DNA of 9,780 bases, from assembly GCA_946478755.1 (NCBI GenBank), contig CAMLDJ010000202.1:1-9780 (forward strand), read 5' to 3'. This stretch comes from an uncultured Pedobacter sp. (lineage in GTDB: Bacteria > Bacteroidota > Bacteroidia > Sphingobacteriales > Sphingobacteriaceae). Shown piece by piece: positions 5,754 to 9,780 of the stretch (positions within the stretch are counted from its first letter, which is position 1; each line of letters starts with the position of its first letter). A model generated the notes under the pieces. The model did no database searches and was not told the origin of the DNA. It saw nothing but the letters and a program-made list of their open reading frames with translations. The translations under genes were made by a program, and so were the position numbers.

Positions 5754-8177
5754 CTAAAAAATCGCAGGGTATTTGCCCGGATTGCTTTCATTCATCATGC
5801 TGTAAACCGCCTCAATTACATCATCTACAGAAGGCTTGCTAAAGTAATCACCGTCCGATCCGTAAGGCGGGCGGTGTGCCTTGGCACTTATTGTTCTTGG
5901 TTGTCCGTCTAAATGATAATACCCTTGTTGTTCTTCCAGAATCTGCTGCAGCAGGAAGGCCGTTCCACTACCTGGCACATCTTCATCAACCACAAGCAAC
6001 TTATTTGTTTTAGCAAGAGATTGGGCGCAGATGTGATCTGTATCAAAAGGGAGCAAGGTCTGCGGATCAACAATTTCTATTGAAATTCCCATCTGAGCAA
6101 GTTCTTCCGCTGCTTCTTCTATGATGCGCAAGGTAGAACCGTAGGAAACTACCGTCAGATCAGTTCCTTCCTTAATGACTTCGGCCTTTCCTAAAGAAAC
6201 GGTATATTCTCCTATATTTTCGGGTAATTTCTCCTTTAGCCGATAACCGTTCAGGCATTCGATGACCAATGCAGGCTCATCTGATCTGAACAAAGTATTG
6301 TACATTCCGGCAGCCTGTGTCATGTTACGGGGTACACAAATATGTAAACCTCTGAGTGAACCCAGGATCGTACCCATGGGCGAACCTGAATGCCAGACAC
6401 CTTCCAGCCTATGGCCACGTGTCCTGATGATAACAGGTGCTTTTTGTCCGGCTTTGGTGCGGTATGATAAACTTGCCAGGTCATCACTCAATACATTTAG
6501 GGCAAACAACAGGTAATCCAGGTACTGGATCTCGGCAATAGGACGCAGGCCGCGCATGGCCAGACCTATCCCCTGCCCAACTATTGTCATTTCCCTGATA
6601 CCGGTATCCGTGATCCTCAGGTCGCCATATTTAGCCTGCAAGCCCGCGAAGCCCTGATTTACATCCCCGATAGCACCCAGATCTTCACCAAAGGCCACCA
6701 GGCGCTGGTCGCGCGCAAAGTTCGAGTCAAAGCATGCATTGAGTAATTCGCGTCCGTCTACCATTTTGCTCTGCTCATTAAATACAGGTTTCACTTCATT
6801 TACCAGCAAAGGGCTTTCGCTTCCGTCCGTAAATAATTTTGAATTGTACCGGTCTTCATTCAGACTGGCCTGGGCATTGTACCAGGTTAACAGGTCATTT
6901 CTTGCTGATGAGGAACTTTTTATGGTTAGGCGTAAAGCCTTTCTGGCGGAGGAGATCACTTCTCTCCTTTGTGCATCAGGGGTATTGGCGAGTTGTCCCG
7001 CAATCCTGATCAATGCCGGGTCGCCATTGCCCAGCTTATTGATCAACCCGATAACCTGATCTTTTTCGCCCTTTATAGAAGCTAAAAACTCATTCCAGGC
7101 TTCTTTTTGAGTTTCCCTGATCAGTTTCTTTGCGGTGTTTTCCAGCTCTTCCAGTTCTTCTTCAGTAATGATTGCCGATTCCAGCATCCAGTTACGCATT
7201 TGAAGGATACAATCGTATTCCTTCTCCCACTCCAATCTTGATTTATCTTTATAGCGTTCATGAGAACCGGAAGTAGAATGGCCCTGGGGCTGTGTCACTT
7301 CGGTTACATGGATGAGTACCGGTACGTGTTCTTCCCTGCAGATGTCTATTGCACGCTGATAGGTTTCACACAAGGCAGGGTAATCCCAGCCCCTTACTTT
7401 AAAAATTTCATAGCCGGCAGCGTTCTCATCACGCTGAAAACCTTTTAATATCTCAGAAATATCTTCTTTTGTGGTCTGATATTTTGCCGGCACAGAAATT
7501 CCGTAGCCATCATCCCAGACAGACATCGCCATAGGCACCTGCAAAACACCCGCTGCATTGATGGCTTCAAAAAATACACCTTCAGAGGTAGATGCATTTC
7601 CTATGGTACCAAAAGCAACCTCGTTACCGTTTACAGAAAAATTCTTTAAATATTCAAGTTCTGGATTCTGCCGGTATAATTTGGAGGCATAAGCCAGTCC
7701 AACCAGTCTTGCCATCTGTCCTCCGGTTGGCGCAATATCAGCAGAACAGTTCTTCATTTCTGTTAAATCTTTCCAGCTCCCGTCCTCATGAATGGACCGT
7801 GTTGCAAAATGGCAGTTCATTTGTCGTCCCGCTGATGCAGGGTCGGCCTCAACACTTGGGTTCGCATACAACTGTGCAAAGAATTCTTTTATGGTACAGA
7901 TTCCTGCTGCGAACGCAAAGGTCTGATCTCTGTAATAACCTGAACGCCAGTCACCTTTTTTAAAGGCTTTTGCCATAGCGATCTGCGGAAGTTCCTTGCC
8001 GTCACCAAAAATTCCAAACTTAGCCTTTCCCGTCAACACTTCCTTCCGGCCTAATAAACTAGCTTGTCTACTTTCAAAAGCTATTTTATAGTCGTTTATA
8101 ACAATGGTTTTGAAGTCATCAAAACTTAACTCCGAAGCGTCTATAGGGTTTGTGGTAAGTTTAGTATTTGGCATCAT
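5754..8177 (-). CDS. Fused 2-oxoacid dehydrogenase E1 component (alpha and beta subunits in one chain), thiamine-diphosphate dependent
   Basis: The cytoplasmic E1 of a 2-oxoacid dehydrogenase complex, probably branched-chain type, decarboxylates the substrate and passes the acyl group to E2 lipoate. From the chosen ATG (8177) it has 807 residues. The E1-alpha half spans about 15-330: the cofactor motif is IGNASTSEG (192-200) with DDGYGIS from 222, and GHSTSGSHERYK (299-310) is the phosphorylation-loop equivalent. A helical, charged linker (about 335-460) joins the E1-beta half (about 470-807: FGEDLGAIGDV, WHSGS with His596, DEDVPGSG). The cofactor motif has Asn where Asp is usual and Asp-Asp where Asn-Asn is usual. 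The frame also opens at ATG 8207, giving 10 more residues (MYLYRQIDLL) that look non-coding and overlap a promoter-like box; ATG 8174 is another option. E2 and E3 are not in the window. The gene converges on uxuB with 15 bp between stops. Confidence 0.92.
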   Translation of the reverse strand: MMPNTKLTTNPIDASELSFDDFKTIVINDYKIAFESRQASLLGRKEVLTGKAKFGIFGDGKELPQIAMAKAFKKGDWRSGYYRDQTFAFAAGICTIKEFFAQLYANPSVEADPASAGRQMNCHFATRSIHEDGSWKDLTEMKNCSADIAPTGGQMARLVGLAYASKLYRQNPELEYLKNFSVNGNEVAFGTIGNASTSEGVFFEAINAAGVLQVPMAMSVWDDGYGISVPAKYQTTKEDISEILKGFQRDENAAGYEIFKVRGWDYPALCETYQRAIDICREEHVPVLIHVTEVTQPQGHSTSGSHERYKDKSRLEWEKEYDCILQMRNWMLESAIITEEELEELENTAKKLIRETQKEAWNEFLASIKGEKDQVIGLINKLGNGDPALIRIAGQLANTPDAQRREVISSARKALRLTIKSSSSARNDLLTWYNAQASLNEDRYNSKLFTDGSESPLLVNEVKPVFNEQSKMVDGRELLNACFDSNFARDQRLVAFGEDLGAIGDVNQGFAGLQAKYGDLRITDTGIREMTIVGQGIGLAMRGLRPIAEIQYLDYLLFALNVLSDDLASLSYRTKAGQKAPVIIRTRGHRLEGVWHSGSPMGTILGSLRGLHICVPRNMTQAAGMYNTLFRSDEPALVIECLNGYRLKEKLPENIGEYTVSLGKAEVIKEGTDLTVVSYGSTLRIIEEAAEELAQMGISIEIVDPQTLLPFDTDHICAQSLAKTNKLLVVDEDVPGSGTAFLLQQILEEQQGYYHLDGQPRTISAKAHRPPYGSDGDYFSKPSVDDVIEAVYSMMNESNPGKYPAIF

Positions 8178-8196
8178 AAGCAAATCAATTTGTCGG

Positions 8197-8204
8197 TAAA
8201 GATA
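8197..8204 (-). promoter_or_regulatory. Possible -7 box (TATCTTTA) for the fused E1 gene
   Basis: On the minus strand TATCTTTA matches TAnnTTTG except in the last base and lies about 20 bp before ATG 8177, the same distance as in the better promoter of the DUF1573 gene. No TTG is present at the usual -33 position. If it is real, transcription would start inside the longer frame and ATG 8207 could not be used. Confidence 0.3.
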
Positions 8205-8260
8205 CATAAAATCTAAAGTATGACTTAACAGACTATCTAATTTATATAATGGAATACTTT

Positions 8261-8289
8261 TTGTTTTATAAATGAAAACGTTAAATTTG
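8261..8289 (+). promoter_or_regulatory. Bacteroidota-type promoter for the DUF1573 gene
   Basis: TTG at 8261-8263 (within TTTTTG) and a perfect TAnnTTTG box, TAAATTTG, at 8282-8289 are separated by 18 bp, matching the -33/-7 promoter pattern of Bacteroidota. The ATG follows 18 bp after the box, so the leader would be only about 10-15 nt. No Shine-Dalgarno sequence is seen between them. Confidence 0.7.
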
Positions 8290-8307
8290 TTTTAAAACAA
8301 CATTGAA

Positions 8308-8700
8308 ATGAAAAAACTAATTCTGTTATTTACGCTATTCTCGGGTATAAGTATTGCTGTTAACGCTCAGTCTAAACCAGCTGAATTTAAGTTTGAAAAA
8401 GAGAGCCATGACTTTGGAAAAATCCCTGTGAACAAACCGGCGACTGTAGACTTTAAATTCACCAATATCGGAGATCAGCCGCTTATCATTACTAAGGTAG
8501 AGACCACGTGTGGTTGTACCGTTCCTCAGTACACGCAAACCCCTGTTAAAAAAGGTGATTCAGGAACCATAAAAGTAACTTACAACCCTTCCGGTGCTGC
8601 ACTTCCTTTCAGCAAAAGCATTACGATCACTTCAAATGCAAAAACCAGCACGAAAGTATTATACATTAAAGGAGAAACTGTCGCGGCAGCCAGCAAATAA
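8308..8700 (+). CDS. Small secreted DUF1573-domain protein (Ig-like fold)
   Basis: A 130-residue exported protein. Residues 1-20 are a signal peptide (MKK, hydrophobic core, VNA|Q). The rest is a single DUF1573 domain: EKESHDFGKIPVN (30-42) is the typical opening, FTNIGDQPLIITKVETTCGC (51-70) its core with Cys68 and Cys70, and TYNPSG (91-96) its end. The fold is an ASPM/Hydin-type Ig-like sandwich; the family is abundant in Bacteroidota and its function is not established. The C-x-C pair could form a disulfide or bind a metal, which is only a guess. The gene stands alone between its own promoter and a strong terminator, so it is probably monocistronic. The start is supported by the signal peptide and the promoter spacing. 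Confidence 0.92.
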   Translation: MKKLILLFTLFSGISIAVNAQSKPAEFKFEKESHDFGKIPVNKPATVDFKFTNIGDQPLIITKVETTCGCTVPQYTQTPVKKGDSGTIKVTYNPSGAALPFSKSITITSNAKTSTKVLYIKGETVAAASK

Positions 8701-8721
8701 AACTTCAAAATATATCTGATT

Positions 8722-8750
8722 AAAAACCTCGTTAATCAACGGGGTTTTTT
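8722..8750 (+). terminator. Rho-independent terminator after the DUF1573 gene
   Basis: AAAAACCTCGTT (8722-8733), loop AATC, then AACGGGGTTTTTT (8738-8750) form a 12-bp stem with one G-U pair and a run of six T. It lies 21 bp after the stop codon. The A-rich left arm would also give a T-run on the other strand, but no gene reads toward it from the right. Confidence 0.88.
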
Positions 8751-8758
8751 AATTTTTG

Positions 8759-8766
8759 TACCTTTG
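8759..8766 (+). promoter_or_regulatory. Perfect -7 box (TACCTTTG, then CA) for the aminotransferase gene
   Basis: TACCTTTGCA is the common form of the Bacteroidota -7 element. A matching TTG is not present at the expected -33 position, which falls inside the terminator stem. Transcription would start near 8773, leaving a leader of roughly 57 nt before the ATG at 8830. Confidence 0.6.
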
Positions 8767-8785
8767 CAAAAACTAACTTATTAAC

Positions 8786-8799
8786 CCACCGATTGGTGG
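8786..8799 (+). other. Short hairpin in the aminotransferase leader
   Basis: CCACC-GATT-GGTGG is a perfect 5-bp stem with a 4-nt loop located between the probable transcription start and the ATG at 8830. It has no T-run, so it is not a terminator. It may be an operator half-site pair, a small leader structure, or chance. Confidence 0.3.
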
Positions 8800-8829
8800 C
8801 CATTTTGAACTGAATTTTAAATTTGCACT

Positions 8830-9780
8830 ATGCCAGATATTTCGGAAAAGGGGCTGCAGATGCCTCCTTCGCCTATAAGAAAACTAACACCATTTGCTGA
8901 CCAGGCAAAAAAAGAAGGTAAAAAAGTATACCATTTAAATATAGGCCAGCCCGATATTGCCACTCCCGAAGGAATGTTGAATGCCATTAAAGGGATCGAC
9001 TTTAAAGTTTGGGCTTATACCCCTTCTGAAGGAACCTTAACTTATAGGACTAAACTTACGGAATACTACAATAAACTGGGGTATAACATCAGCCCGGAAG
9101 ATATTCTGGTCACTGCAGGCGGATCTGAAGCCATTACCATAGCCATGCAGGTGTGTGTGAATGAAGGTGATGAAATTATCATTCCTGAACCATTTTATGC
9201 AAATTATAATGGCTTTGCGTGTATCAGCAATGTGGTTGTGAAGCCGATATTGTCCCACATAGAAAATGGCTTTGCCCTCCCCCCTATAGCAGAATTTGAA
9301 AAGCTGATCACGCCACGCACAAGGGCGATCATCATTTGCAATCCGAATAATCCTACCGGATATTTATATTCTAAGGAAGAAATGGAAGCCTTAAAGGCTC
9401 TATGTTTAAAATACGACCTGTTCCTTCTATCGGATGAGGCTTACCGCGAATTTTGTTATGATGGCAGGGAGTTCATCTCGCCAATGTATATGGGCGGCCT
9501 GGATGAACATGTAGTGATATTGGATACGGTATCGAAACGATATAGTGCCTGTGGGGCCAGGTTAGGCTGCCTAATTACCAAGAACAAAGCGGTCATTCAA
9601 TCGGGCTTAAAATTTGCACAGGCGCGGTTAAGTCCGGGGATGGTTGAACAGATTGCAGGAACCGCAGCGGTTGATACGCCCGATAGTTATTTTGAAGAAG
9701 TAAACAAAGAATATACTTTGCGCAGGGATACGCTCGTAAAAAGACTAAATGGAATAGAAGGGGTATTGTGTCCTAATCCG
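8830..9780 (+). CDS. Class I/II PLP-dependent aminotransferase (aspartate aminotransferase-like), C-terminus cut off by window edge
   Basis: The frame is open for 317 codons from ATG 8830 to the window edge; about 80 C-terminal residues are probably missing. It transfers an amino group between an amino acid and a 2-oxoacid in the cytoplasm. Visible marks are the substrate loop NIGQPD (37-42), TAGGSEAI (95-102) for phosphate binding, NPNNPTG (171-177), SDEAY (201-205) with Asp202 and Tyr205 contacting the cofactor, the Schiff-base Lys236 in TVSKRYSACG, and Arg244 in ARLG. The sequence resembles Bacteroidota proteins annotated as pyridoxal phosphate-dependent aminotransferases; aspartate, methionine or aromatic substrates are all possible. 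A second in-frame ATG at 8860 is less likely, because remembered relatives share the first ten residues. The gene has its own promoter after a terminator, so it is separate from the DUF1573 gene. Confidence 0.92.
   Translation, partial: MPDISEKGLQMPPSPIRKLTPFADQAKKEGKKVYHLNIGQPDIATPEGMLNAIKGIDFKVWAYTPSEGTLTYRTKLTEYYNKLGYNISPEDILVTAGGSEAITIAMQVCVNEGDEIIIPEPFYANYNGFACISNVVVKPILSHIENGFALPPIAEFEKLITPRTRAIIICNPNNPTGYLYSKEEMEALKALCLKYDLFLLSDEAYREFCYDGREFISPMYMGGLDEHVVILDTVSKRYSACGARLGCLITKNKAVIQSGLKFAQARLSPGMVEQIAGTAAVDTPDSYFEEVNKEYTLRRDTLVKRLNGIEGVLCPNP

Noticed and set aside
8818..8825. Second perfect TAnnTTTG box (TAAATTTG) just before the aminotransferase ATG
   Set aside because: It is only 4 bp before the ATG, so transcription would begin at or after the start codon; the box at 8759-8766 fits better. 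A TTG 22 bp upstream keeps it from being fully excluded.

Overview
The window looks like chromosomal DNA of a Bacteroidota bacterium, most likely a Sphingobacteriaceae member (Pedobacter-like). Three things point there: several start sites have -7 boxes of the Bacteroidota type (TAnnTTTG) and no clear Shine-Dalgarno sequence; the gene set is typical (an E1 alpha/beta fusion, a secreted DUF1573 protein, secreted GH2 and SGNH carbohydrate enzymes); and the base composition is moderate. The genus is an inference from remembered relatives, not a search. No RNA genes, insertion sequences, CRISPR arrays or phage genes were seen.

Layout. Positions 1-3258 (minus strand) hold a two-gene operon: a secreted GH2 glycosidase with a C-terminal malectin-like domain, followed 6 bp later by a secreted alkaline-phosphatase-superfamily hydrolase that runs off the left edge. 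A 222-bp divergent control region (3259-3480) separates it from a plus-strand pair: a secreted sialate O-acetylesterase-like SGNH esterase (3481-4872) and a cytoplasmic SDR that resembles the Bacillus-type fructuronate reductase UxuB (4926-5738). Positions 5754-8177 (minus) encode a fused 2-oxoacid dehydrogenase E1 that converges on the SDR with only 15 bp between stop codons. Positions 8308-8700 (plus) encode a small secreted DUF1573 protein with a clear promoter and terminator. From 8830 (plus) a class I/II aminotransferase runs off the right edge.

How the genes may work together. The left half reads as part of a sugar-acid scavenging locus. In the periplasm an esterase could remove acetyl groups and the GH2 enzyme could release a terminal sugar. 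Inside the cell UxuB would reduce fructuronate, made from glucuronate, to mannonate. This fits a glucuronate-containing glycan, and the GH2 enzyme carries an N-x-K motif of the kind used by beta-glucuronidases, but substrate is inferred. No transporter, SusC/SusD pair, regulator, UxaC or UxuA lies in the window. The right half is housekeeping metabolism: oxidative decarboxylation of a branched-chain or related 2-oxoacid, and amino-acid transamination. I found no clearly new system. The most distinctive points are an Asn/Asp exchange in the thiamine-diphosphate motif of the fused E1 and the tight coupling of a phosphatase-fold enzyme to the GH2 gene.
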